Of a stretch of 64,000 nucleotides of DNA, positions 18,062 to 27,469 are shown piece by piece; position 1 is the first letter of the stretch, and each line of letters opens with the position of its first letter. Below the pieces are notes generated by a model. The model saw only the letters and a program-made list of their open reading frames with translations, had not been told where the DNA came from and ran no database searches. Source of the stretch: Psychrobacter sp. JCM 18903 (GTDB lineage: Bacteria > Pseudomonadota > Gammaproteobacteria > Pseudomonadales > Moraxellaceae). The translations under genes and the position numbers were made by a program. The stretch lies in NCBI RefSeq assembly GCF_000586475.1, contig NZ_BAWJ01000008.1, positions 1 to 64,000 of the forward strand. Reading direction: 5' to 3'.

Positions 18062-19116
18062 GTGAGGCTATTTACTTCAAAAAGTCGACATTTGATTGGT
18101 GTTGATATCTGTGCCACTTCAGTAAAGTTGGTAGACATAGAGCGCCAACAAGGTATGTTTCATCTAAAATCTTATGGCATCGAAAGACTGCCAGAAGGTA
18201 TAGTTGTCGATAAACTTCTTGTAGACACCGAAGCGGTCGGTCATATTATTGCTGGCTTAGCTAAGCGCTGTCACGTCTCTGGTAGTAGTGCTGCAACTGC
18301 CGTATCAGGTCAGCAGTGATTACTAAAATTATTGATATGGATGCTGCGCTAAGCGATGTTGAGCGCGAAGCGCAGATACGTTTAGATGCTGATCAATACA
18401 TACCTTATCCATTAGAAGACGTCAACTTAGACTTTGAAGTTTTAGGACCTTCTTTAGTAAGTGATGATATGGTGCAAGTCTTACTTGCCGCATCACGCTC
18501 GGAGAATGTTGACCAAAGAGTTGATGCCTTAACCTTTGGTGGTCTTCAAACGAAGGTTATGGATATCGAATCCCATGCGATAGAGCGTGCTTTCGGACTC
18601 ATGGTAGATAACTTGCCAAATGCCCCTGAATTAGTGGCTTTGATAGATATTGGTCATAATCAAACGACTTTATATATCGCTAAGAACGGTGAGTTTATCT
18701 ATAGCCGTGAACAACTATTTGGTGGTGTTCAGTTGACAGAAGCGATACAAAATCGTTATGGACTATCTGCTGAAGAAGCGGCTATCAGTAAGCGTGAGCG
18801 TACCTTACCAGATGACTACTACCTTGATGTATTGACGCCTTTCATTGAGAATACCATTCAACAAATTACTCGCTCATTGCAATTTTACTTCTCTTCAAGC
18901 CAATACAGTAGTATCGATCATGTGGTTCTTGCTGGTGGTAGTAGCTCTATTGCTGGTCTTGCTGGCATGGCACAGCAAAAACTTGGGGTGACTGTTAGTA
19001 TTGCCAACCCTTTTATCAATATGACTATTGCACCAAATATCGATAATGAGCAACTGGCCATTGATGCACCAAGTTTAATGGCTGCATGCGGTCTTGCGTT
19101 AAGGAGCTTCGACTAA
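18062..19116 (+). CDS. pilM: Type IV pilus assembly protein PilM (one frame break)
   Basis: PilM is the cytoplasmic actin-like ATPase-fold protein that binds the N-terminus of PilN in the alignment complex. GTG 18062 gives MRLFTSKSRHLIGVDICATSVKLVDIER, the usual start. One missing base near 18310 (GGT(T)CAGCAG) breaks the frame. It resumes VITKIIDMDAALSDVEREAQIR and runs to TAA 19114-19116, about 351 residues. Actin-like phosphate and nucleotide motifs are visible (ALIDIGHNQTTLYI, VVLAGGSSSIAGLA). Its stop overlaps the pilN start (TAATG), showing translational coupling in the pilMNOPQ operon. Confidence 0.95.
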
Positions 19117-19777
19117 TGGCTCGTATTAACCTATTACCTTGGCGCCAAGAAGAGCGCGAGCGTCGCAATAAAGAATTTCTCACGTTAGTAGTGGCAGTGA
19201 CTTTACTCACTTTATTGGCTGCATTTGCTTCATGGAGCTACTTTAACAACGAGCTTGATGAACAACTTGATGCGAACGCATTGATTGAAAAAGAAAATGC
19301 GCGTTTAGATACGGCTTTGACTGAAATTGATAGTCTGGAGCAGCGCCGTGACGATATCATTTCACGTATGCAAGTCATTCAAGACTTGCAGGGTCGACGT
19401 CCTGTGCCTGTTCGTTTATGGGATGATCTTGCTAAAGCCATCCGCCGGCACTCTATTTGAATAATCTCAAGCGTGAAGGCGATGTTTTGACGCTGACAGG
19501 TCGAGCTGATAATCCTAATATTGTATCAAGTTTGATTCGTAATCTTGATGATAGTAAATGGATGGGTGATTCAGCCGTTAGTAATATCCAACAAAATATC
19601 AGTGCTTATGAATCTGCACCAGTGCTTAATAATACGGTCACCGCTGGTGAACAGCCGCGTCCTATTTATCCTGAAGACAGTTATGTACAGTTTGTGATCA
19701 CGACCAAAGTACAGTCGGAAACAGCCGTTCCTGTAGAAGGTGCTGACGGTACCACTGTACCTGGAGGTGAGTTATGA
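19116..19777 (+). CDS. pilN: Type IV pilus assembly protein PilN (one frame break)
   Basis: PilN is a bitopic inner-membrane protein that dimerises with PilO. ATG 19116 gives MARINLLPWRQEERERR, with the conserved INLLPWR motif that docks on PilM. A membrane helix follows at about residues 24-44, then a coiled coil. One missing C near 19443 (ATC(C)CGCCGGCA) creates a false stop. The frame resumes PPALYLNNLKREGDVLTLTG to TGA 19775-19777, about 220 residues. Its stop overlaps the pilO start (ATGA). An upstream in-frame ATG at 19086 lies inside pilM and lacks family support. Confidence 0.95.
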
Positions 19778-20508
19778 AGCTTAACCGTAAAAAAAGCCTG
19801 ATTAAAACCAAAAAAACAGCATTAAAACCAAAGCAACAGTTTGATTTACAGGAATTTCGCCGCAGTTTTGAGTCGTTAGACTCTGAAAACTACGGCAGCT
19901 GGCCATTACCTGTAAAGGTAACGGTAATAGGGCTTATTATTACGCTCATCGCAGCGTTGGCATGGGCTTTACCGATTAGTAGTAAGATCGATGAGATCAA
20001 TGCTGCTGAGAGCCAGCAACAAACGTTACTTGATAGCTATCGTGAAAAAGAATCACGCGCGCGTCATTTAAAAGCTTACCAAGAGCAAGTTGTCCAAATG
20101 GAAGCTGAGTTCAATACCTTACTCGATCAGCTACCAAAAGATACTCGTGTATCAGAGCTGGTAGAGGGCATTAACATGACGGGTGTCGGCAGCAATATAC
20201 GTTTTCAAGACATTTCAGTAGAGCCTGAGATTGAAAACGAATTTTTTATTGAGCAACCTATCCGCATTGCTGCTTTGGGCGAATATCATCAGTTTGGTAG
20301 CTTTATTAGTGGTCTTGCCGCCTTACCACGAATCATTACTATGCATGATTTTGAGGTCAGCAATCCGCAGCCGACATTGGATGTTTTGCCGGAGCTTAAT
20401 TTGGTATTGCAAACCAAAACCTATCGTTCAAAAGAAGCTGACCCTGAGGGTGATGAAACGGTTGCTGTCACTGACGCTGCAACCACTGATAATGCAGGAG
20501 GCAACTAA
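19774..20508 (+). CDS. pilO: Type IV pilus assembly protein PilO
   Basis: PilO pairs with PilN in the periplasm to link the motor platform to the secretin. The 244-residue frame is intact. A basic, Lys-rich N-terminus (about 1-25) is followed by one membrane helix (VKVTVIGLIITLIAALAWAL, about 47-66), a coiled coil (IDEINAAESQQQTLLDSYREK) and a ferredoxin-like periplasmic domain (LPKDTRVSELVEGIN, GEYHQFGSFISGLAALPRII). The C-terminal 25 residues are acidic and low-complexity. Overlaps with pilN and pilP (TAATG at 20508) mark tight coupling. Confidence 0.95.
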   Translation: MKLNRKKSLIKTKKTALKPKQQFDLQEFRRSFESLDSENYGSWPLPVKVTVIGLIITLIAALAWALPISSKIDEINAAESQQQTLLDSYREKESRARHLKAYQEQVVQMEAEFNTLLDQLPKDTRVSELVEGINMTGVGSNIRFQDISVEPEIENEFFIEQPIRIAALGEYHQFGSFISGLAALPRIITMHDFEVSNPQPTLDVLPELNLVLQTKTYRSKEADPEGDETVAVTDAATTDNAGGN

Positions 20509-21041
20509 TGAATATTCAAAAACTGCCTACGCTATTGGTTTTAAGCATGGCTGTATTGTCCATAACAGGGTGTGCGGATCGCATTGGTATGGCAGAGCAA
20601 TCAATGACCGATATCCGTAATCAGCCAGCTCAACCTATTGAACCACCGCCCAAAGCTGAGCTAGTAGAAGACTTTGTTTATAGTGCCAGCGCCCAGCGCA
20701 GTCCATTCTTACCACCGAGTTTAGTCAATGTCCAAGGTCCTACCACTTCCATCGATGGTGTGCGTCCTGACATTACCAGAGTGAAAGAACCTCTTGAGCA
20801 ATATGAGCTATCGCAACTTATTTTTCGTGGTGTCGTAATTTCACCTGAAGGTCAGCGATATGCGTTGGTACAACGCCCTGATGGTTCAGTCGCGAGTGTT
20901 AAAGTAGGTGATTATCTTGGACTAAATGACGGCCGTATTGTTGAAATCACGCCGACCCAGATTAACTTGATTGAAATTGTGCCAGACAGCCGCGCTGGGT
21001 TTGTTGAAAAACCCCAGTCGTTGGTTTCACCCATAAGCTAA
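20508..21041 (+). CDS. pilP: Type IV pilus lipoprotein PilP
   Basis: PilP is the inner-membrane lipoprotein that bridges PilNO to the secretin PilQ. The 177-residue protein has a type II signal peptide with a TGC lipobox and Cys22 as the lipidated residue. A Pro-rich linker (QPIEPPPKAE) precedes the conserved region SAQRSPFLPPS and the C-terminal beta-domain (EQYELSQLIFRGVV, YALVQRPDGSVASVKVGDYLG, DGRIVEITPTQINLIEI). ATG 20508 overlaps the pilO stop. pilQ begins 27 bases downstream. Confidence 0.95.
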   Translation: MNIQKLPTLLVLSMAVLSITGCADRIGMAEQSMTDIRNQPAQPIEPPPKAELVEDFVYSASAQRSPFLPPSLVNVQGPTTSIDGVRPDITRVKEPLEQYELSQLIFRGVVISPEGQRYALVQRPDGSVASVKVGDYLGLNDGRIVEITPTQINLIEIVPDSRAGFVEKPQSLVSPIS

Positions 21042-21068
21042 GTCGGCAGATTTTTTGAGGAATAAATA

Positions 21069-23407
21069 ATGACAGTACGCAATAACAAGGTAACGATGAT
21101 GAGCAACCGCGTATCTTCTGCTTTTGCCATTTCAGCATTGGCAATCAGCATGGTAGCAGTGAGTAATAGTGCCCATGCCGCACAGCGCATTAACGAAGTT
21201 TCTGTGGTACAAACTGCACCAGCAGTAACGCAAATGCGTTTGGGATTTGACGGTTTACCAGTGTTACCTGCCGCCTATCAGCTTGATGACCCTAGCCGTT
21301 TGGTACTAGATTTTGAAAAAGTGCAGAATGGACTTGCTAGTCGCTTTAATGAATACAATATTGGTATGATTGATAAGGTCACGACGTTGAATAGTGACAG
21401 TACTACGCGCCTGATTGTTGAGCTAAAACAGGCAGGTAACTATACGACATCGATTGAGGGTAACGATTTACTATTAACCATTACCGATCCTAATCGTCCA
21501 GTAATGACCAATGATCCTATCCAAGACGTACTCAATGACAATAATGCGATCACGACGACAGCAGTCGTTACACCGATTGTAGAAACCAGTAGTGCACCGG
21601 CAGTCAATATAGCCAGTAAAACGGTGGTTAAAAATCAAGTGCCTGCTGATACCATGGTGGTCAGAGTTAACCCATTATTAAGCCCACAACTTGCTGCATC
21701 GCAAGTGAGTAAGCAATATAGCTATGAGGGTTTGAGTGCCGTCAATTTTGCCGCAGGAAATGATGGTGGTGGCAACGTTAGCATCGCACTTACCAATGAA
21801 GCCATTCCCGTTGATGTACAACGTCAAGGCAACAAGTTAGTGGTACGCTTAACGGGTAGCACCGTGCCAAGAAATTTATTGCGCCGTTTGAATATTAATA
21901 GTGGTCTGGTTGATAGTATTGATACTAAAAACCAAGGTCAAAATGGTGTAATTACTATTAATGTCAAAGAAGATTATGAGTATCAGGCTTATCAATCAGG
22001 CAATCAGCTGAATATTAATATCAGAAAACCTGAGCTACTACGTGAGCCAACACTTGAAGAAAAAGTCTATAGCGGTGAAGCGCTATCTATGGAGTTTCAA
22101 GACGTTGAGATTCGCAGTGTCTTAGATATCCTAGCGCAGTTCACAGAAATGAATATTGTGGCTAGTGATTCAGTCGCGGGCAATATCACCTTACGCCTGA
22201 TTAATGTCCCATGGGATCAAGCGCTAGATATTATTCTAAAGAGTAAGAATCTTGGTAAGCGTGAAAATGGCAATGTCATTTTGGTTGCGCCTTCCACCGA
22301 GCTTGCTGAGCAAGAAGCACGTGAGCTTGAAGCACAGCAAGCGGTTGAATCTTTTGCGCCATTACGCACAGAATATATTCGTCTTAGCTATGCAAAAGCG
22401 CCAGATGTTTTGACACTTATTTCTCAAGGCAGTGGCTCATCAGGTGGCAGCAACGCAAATGCTGCTGATAACAATACCTTATTGTCTAATCGTGGAACGG
22501 TAACGGTAGATGAACGTACCAATACTTTAATTATTAAAGATGTGGCTGACAGTATCGAAAATATCCATAAATTGATTGGTAAAATTGATATTCCAGTCCG
22601 TCAGGTCATGATTGAAGCGCGTATTGTGAGTGCCACTGATAGCTTTAGTAAAGAGATTGGGGTTCGTTGGGGTATCTTATCAAATGGTGCTGCCAACAAC
22701 CGTAATTTATTGGTCGGTGGTAGTAATCAAACGTTATGGGATTTAAAAGACTTTGATGTAGAAACGACGACGGTAAATGGTCAAACGGTTTCTTATCTTC
22801 ATACGATATTACTCGTCCTGATAACTTAAACGTCGATTTAGGGGTGGCTAACCCCGCCGGTAGCATTGCCTTTGGCTTGCTGAGCATGTCAGATGTGATG
22901 CTTGATCTTGAATTGTCAGCACTGCAAGCGGATAATCGCGGTGAAGTGATTTCTACGCCGAAGATTCTGACAGCAGACAAGCAAACGGCGAAAGTTTCTT
23001 CAGGCACGCAGATTCCTTATCAAGAAGCGTCTGCCAGTGGAGCAACCACTACTAGCTTTAAAGAAGCAGCATTGAGTCTAGAGGCCACACCAAATATCAC
23101 CCCAGATGGCAAAATCGGTTTGCAATTGTTAATCACTAACGGTACGCCGACCATTATTAATAATCAGGTTGCTATTGCTGAAGACTCTATTTCGACCAAT
23201 GTTATTGTTGAAGATGGTCAAACGGTTGTGTTGGGTGGTGTCTTTAAGAATCGTACCAGCAATGGTGTCGATAAAGTACCGTTCTTAGGAGATCTGCCTT
23301 ATATTGGTCGCGCTTTCCGTAAAGACGTGCGTAGTAATTCTAAAGAAGAGTTATTGATATTTATCACGCCAAAATTAATCAATGATGGTATTAGCCGCTT
23401 GGATTAA
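21069..23407 (+). CDS. pilQ: Type IV pilus secretin PilQ (one frame break)
   Basis: PilQ forms the outer-membrane gate for the pilus. ATG 21069 follows a GAGGAAT ribosome site. The signal peptide ends at ...NSAHA. Two AMIN peptidoglycan-binding domains (about 30-330) precede the secretin N0/N1 domains (SMEFQDVEIRSVLDILAQF, FAPLRTEYIRLSYAKA) and the secretin barrel. A missing base near 22797 ((N)CT TCA TAC) breaks the frame after NGQTVSY. It resumes SYDITRPDNLNVDLGVANPA and ends with the secretin signature VPFLGDLPYIGRAFR and ELLIFITPKL. Repaired length is about 779 residues. A Ser/Gly/Asn-rich insert (SGSSGGSNANAADNN) lies before the barrel. Confidence 0.95.
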
Positions 23408-23431
23408 TCATTTATTGATTGGTTTTCGCTC

Positions 23432-23463
23432 AAAAGAAGCAAGCATCAACGCTTGCTTTTTTT
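23432..23463 (+). terminator. Terminator after pilQ
   Basis: AAGCAAGC (23437-23444) pairs with GCTTGCTT (23451-23458), flanked by an A-run and a seven-base T-run. It closes the pil operon 25 bases after the pilQ stop and suggests aroK has its own promoter. Confidence 0.85.
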
Positions 23464-23571
23464 ATGGGAAAATTTTCATATTGATTGAATTTTACTAACA
23501 ATAATCAACGCTCATTACTAGCCAGAATATCAATGACGTTGTATCATAGCTAATTTAGCTGAGTAAGTATT

Positions 23572-24132
23572 ATGGTGGAGGAATTGCCGTCGGTGTTTTT
23601 AGTAGGGCCGATGGGAGCAGGGAAGACAACCATCGGTAAATTGCTGGCTAAGCAGTTGGGGCGCACCTTTGTAGACAGTGATTGGTACATTGAATCGCAG
23701 ACAGGGGCTGACATTGCTTGGATATTCGCTAAAGAAGGCGAGGCGGGCTTCCGTGAGCGTGAAACGCGCGCCATCGATGAGTTGACTCAAAAAGACCAAA
23801 TCGTCTTAGCGACAGGTGGTGGCGCTGTGATGTGTGCTGAAAACAGAGCGTTTTTGCATCAGCGCGGTATCGTGGTTTATTTGAATGCGCCAGTTGATGT
23901 GCAAATGGCTCGCACGGCTAAAGACAAATCACGACCACTGTTACAGCAGCCAAATCCTAGAAAAATCTTGCAAGATTTATATAGCACTCGTGATCCCTTA
24001 TATCGCCAAGTCGCTCATATTATTATGCCAACTGGTCATACTTATCCCCGTCATATGGTCAATCAGCTTTTACAGCAACTAGAGTCATTTACTGACTCGA
24101 CTGCTATAGCACCAGAAGATAAAGAAAATTAA
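23572..24132 (+). CDS. aroK: Shikimate kinase
   Basis: It phosphorylates shikimate at the 3-position with ATP, the fifth step of the chorismate pathway. The 186-residue protein from ATG 23572 shows the P-loop GPMGAGKTTIGK, the shikimate-binding aspartate in FVDSDWYIE, FRERE, the glycine-rich ATGGGAV, and RPLLQ in the lid. The frame is intact. It sits in the conserved pilQ-aroK-aroB context, with aroB starting 118 bases downstream after a hairpin. Confidence 0.96.
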   Translation: MVEELPSVFLVGPMGAGKTTIGKLLAKQLGRTFVDSDWYIESQTGADIAWIFAKEGEAGFRERETRAIDELTQKDQIVLATGGGAVMCAENRAFLHQRGIVVYLNAPVDVQMARTAKDKSRPLLQQPNPRKILQDLYSTRDPLYRQVAHIIMPTGHTYPRHMVNQLLQQLESFTDSTAIAPEDKEN

Positions 24133-24154
24133 CCATAATGATAAACTTTATCAA

Positions 24155-24198
24155 GGCGTGTCCTCATTTAAAAATGGCGATAAAAATCAGGACGCGCC
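24155..24198. repeat. Hairpin of a dispersed GTGTCCT-type element
   Basis: GGCGTGTCCTCATTT (24155-24169) pairs with AAAATCAGGACGCGCC (24183-24198) with one wobble and one mismatch. The sequence resembles the hairpin at 38442-38484 and a partial match at 15088-15101. It lies between aroK and aroB and has no T-run. Confidence 0.6.
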
Positions 24199-24250
24199 CT
24201 AGTTAAGCTCAGCTACTTTTATCTCATTCAAAATGCTTAGGGAGTGTTTA

Positions 24251-25359
24251 ATGGCAACGCCACTGTTTCATGACGGTTTAACGGTTCATACGCAAAGCCA
24301 TGACTATCCAATCGTCATTACTGAGAAAACAGCGATAGATCACAACAGTATGGCAAAGCTGATCACACCTTATATTTGTGGTCGCCAAGTATTGATTGTC
24401 ACTAATGATACTGTTGCGCCTTTATACCTAAGCGCTTTAGAGAAAGAGTTAACAGAGCAGTTCACTGTGCGTGTTTGCGTATTGCCAGATGGTGAGCAAT
24501 ATAAGCATCAGACCAGTATCAATCAAATTTACGATGTATTGATGGCCGAGCATTTTAATCGTGACGTTACGCTTATTGCTTTAGGTGGTGGCGTTATTGG
24601 TGATATGACGGGCTTTGCTGCAGCAAGCTTTATGCGTGGTGTAAATTTTATCCAAATTCCAACCACGCTACTGTCACAAGTGGATTCGAGCGTTGGTGGT
24701 AAGACGGGCATCAATCACCCTCAAGGCAAAAACATGATTGGCGCTTTTTGGCAGCCGCAAATGGTCCTTGCTGATATGAGTACGCTCAAGACTTTGCCAG
24801 CGCGCGAGTTGTCAGCCGGGTTGGCTGAGGTCATTAAATACGCGCTTATTATGGATATCACTTTCTTAGATTGGCTGGAAGTCAATCTGCCGGCGATGAT
24901 GGATTTGGATTTAGCGGTACTTGGTGATGCCGTAAAACGCTGCTGTCAGTATAAAGCCGATATCGTCGCGCAAGATGAAAGAGAGTCAGGCGTGCGAGCA
25001 TTGTTAAATTTCGGTCATACTTTTGGTCATGTCATTGAAACACATGAAGGCTATGGTAATTGGCTACACGGTGAGGCAGTCGCTGCTGGCATGGTACAAG
25101 CCGCAGAGTTATCACAGAGAATGGGTTGGTTAACGGTCGAAGACGTTGCTCGTATTAAGCGTATTTTAACCTTGGCAAATTTGCTATCACCCCGCCACGC
25201 ATTGATACACAAACGGCGCTAAGCTTGATGGGACATGATAAAAAAGTAAAGCACGGACAAATCCGCCTGATTTTGTTAAAATCACTAGGTCAGGCCGTAT
25301 TGACCAATGATTTCGATGAAGATCTTTTGCACGAGGTATTGTCACAACACCGCGTATAA
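24251..25359 (+). CDS. aroB: 3-dehydroquinate synthase (one frame break)
   Basis: This NAD- and metal-dependent enzyme converts DAHP to 3-dehydroquinate, the second step of the chorismate pathway. I chose ATG 24251 ([20 protein letters not shown]) because GGGAG lies just upstream. An ATG at 24233 is in frame but lacks a ribosome site. Visible are LPDGEQYKH, the NAD-binding [35 protein letters not shown] and the metal ligands in [10 protein letters not shown] and [11 protein letters not shown]. One missing C near 25184 (TTG(C)CTATC) breaks the frame. It resumes [20 protein letters not shown] and ends at TAA 25357-25359, about 369 residues. Confidence 0.95.
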
Positions 25360-25488
25360 TGTCTTAACGCTTTAGTGCTCGTGAATACTCACTGAATTCA
25401 ACGGTTTAAAGCAGACTGGCTCGCCGCCATTCTACTTACTGCGCATCTCTTGAATGCGGTCAACTTTATTTTCACCAAGGATACTCCC

Positions 25489-26560
25489 ATGGCAGCTTCA
25501 AGATCGACGCCGCGTACCGCTAGCCAGTCATATCGCCGTCAAGCGTTGATTTGGCTGATAATGACCTTGCTGCTGGGTGTGGTCACGGCTCTGATTTGGA
25601 TGTTTAGTCAAACGCCAGCGATGGGTGCCAAAATTGAAAATGCTCCCATATCAGCACCGCAACCATTGAGTGCTGAGCTTGAGCAGCCCTTAAAAATAGA
25701 GTCGTTACACGAGCTTGATACCGACGTGCAGCCCATTAGTTTTGATACGACGGTGCGAGATTTGCGCAATTATCCTGCTGAGTTTAAAGACAAACGTTAT
25801 TTGTTGGCGAATAAAGGTAAATGGACAGTGCAGGTGATGAATGTCGCCGAAAACGATGTGATTGTCAGTTATCTAGAAGGCCGCGCAGACCGTAATAAAT
25901 TTGCTTATTTCCGTTATCTCGACGATGAAAATCAAGTCCGCTATATGTTAACTTATGGCTCATGAGTAGTCCACAAGAAGCGGTTGGCGCGGCAAAACTG
26001 ATAGACTTTAAGTTGCCAGCCAATGTGCGTGTGTTGCCAGAAGAGATCAACCGTTATGTCGGTATCATCGATAATTATGAACGCCTGATCCGGTTAAAGA
26101 TTTGAGCACCAGACGCACACGTTCTGTTGATCTAAAACCGACTAAGCGCGAAGTGCCAGTGCGCCAGCCACTGCCAGAAACGGATTATGGGGACAATGCT
26201 GGTCGTAGCAGTCAAGAAACTGCCAGTAACAGCGACAATGAAAGTATCCGTCAGTCAGCGGATACCTCCGATACTTTATCGGTCACTGAAGAGCGTATTG
26301 TTGGCAATGAAGAGGAAGTCTCCTCTGTTACTACGCCTAAAAATGAAGGTAGTGGAACTAAGTCTGAACCAGAGAATAAAAAACCAGCGACATCAGGCAC
26401 TGAAAATACTACTAAAAAACCCCCAGTAGTCGCAACACCAAAGCCGCCAAGTAGTACCAGTAGCACAAATTCTGGCGCAAACGCTCCTAGCAAGAATACC
26501 AATCCTCCTAAGAGCAATAACGACAGTATGAAAACGCTGATAGAAGACAAAAATAATTAG
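25489..26560 (+). CDS. DamX-like membrane-anchored SPOR-domain protein (two frame breaks)
   Basis: The gene appears as two unrelated short frames, but restoring one base near 25963 (GGCTC(A)ATGAG) and one near 26083 (CGC(C)CTGATCC) gives a single protein of about 357 residues from ATG 25489. It has a cytoplasmic N-terminus, one membrane helix (about 20-39), a linker, and a region at about 110-190 with the SPOR pattern: KWTVQVMNVAENDVI, then RYMLTYGSMSSPQEAVGAA and LPANVRVLPEEINRY. The last 130 or so residues are a Ser/Thr/Pro/Glu-rich tail. SPOR domains bind denuded peptidoglycan at the division septum. DamX occupies this place after aroB in enterobacteria. The function is inferred from fold and position. 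Confidence 0.75.
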
Positions 26561-26624
26561 AGTATGTTTGTCCTTTGACCATATCGTTGATAGTTATGAT
26601 AACCTCGTTACCACTATGATTGAC

Positions 26625-26659
26625 AAAAACCCACTGACAAGCTGGTTAGTGGGTTTTTT
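26625..26659 (+). terminator. Terminator after the SPOR gene
   Basis: AAAAACCCACTGAC pairs with GGTTAGTGGGTTTTTT around AAGCT, with a T-run. It separates the SPOR gene from the gltBD leader. Confidence 0.9.
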
Positions 26660-27469
26660 GTGGAGCATCATAAAGCATATAATTAGTACTAAAAATACGT
26701 TTTCAAAAGAAGTTGATCTTAATTAAGTATCTCAACTAAGCCTTGTCACAGATACTATGTATCAAAATTTGCATAGAACATTTAATCATCCTATAACCAA
26801 TAGTAATAAGTTCTCTTACAAAATATGGTGGGTGAATCGATAGAAAAGACTAGATTTTTTGTCCGTCATTAACTAATATAACTGTGGGCGACGTTCTGTA
26901 TAGTTATCGTAAAAATTGTTTTTTAACAATGAATTGGTAACTTCTATCATTTAAAAGATACGTTACTAAAATTTTTTGTCTCAAGCGTTGTCACTTGCTA
27001 TCTATAATTAAGCTATCGCAAGTGGCGCAACCTCTCTTATTATCGCTCTCTTTAGAGTGAATGAAGCGCTTGATTACAGAGTGTCAGATATTCAAAATTA
27101 ATCAAATGCACGGTTATTACATGCGTAGTCAATCAGTCTGGATTGCTAGGCATGGTGTGATAACGAGTGACACTCAAGATAGCGACATTGCGTTATTGAT
27201 GATTAGGTAACGGGTATACAGGGCTGTATGTCATTGCCAAGGGCGACCGTTTACTATCTTTTAATATGTTAATGATCTATTGAAACATTATTCAATGACT
27301 GGGAGTGCCAGAGCTTTCACCTTAGTCTCAAAGTATGATGTCTATGAGCGTCACACCATTTATTAATTCGGATATACGAATATTAATTATTAGCCCGTTC
27401 TGCTTACGGTCTTCAGTTTATGATCTGCATTGGATGCATAAATTGCCCGTTCACCTAAAAGGACTAGCC
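26660..27469 (+). promoter_or_regulatory. 810-base gene-free region upstream of gltB
   Basis: No convincing coding frame is seen. An open frame runs from 27335 into gltB, but its first 45 codons are not GltB-like. CACTTGC (26992-26998) and GCAAGTG (27018-27024) form an inverted repeat that encloses a TATAAT at 27003-27008, so a repressor or activator site overlapping a gltB promoter is possible. The upstream -35 is weak. Confidence 0.4.

Noticed and set aside
26251..26550. Minus-strand open frame with hydrophobic Val/Leu content opposite the SPOR-protein tail
   Set aside because: It is antisense to the Ser/Thr/Pro-rich tail, whose complement naturally yields hydrophobic codons.
27335..27469. 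Longer GltB start
   Set aside because: The start at 27470 has AAAAGGA and puts the catalytic Cys at position 20. The upstream residues are not GltB-like.
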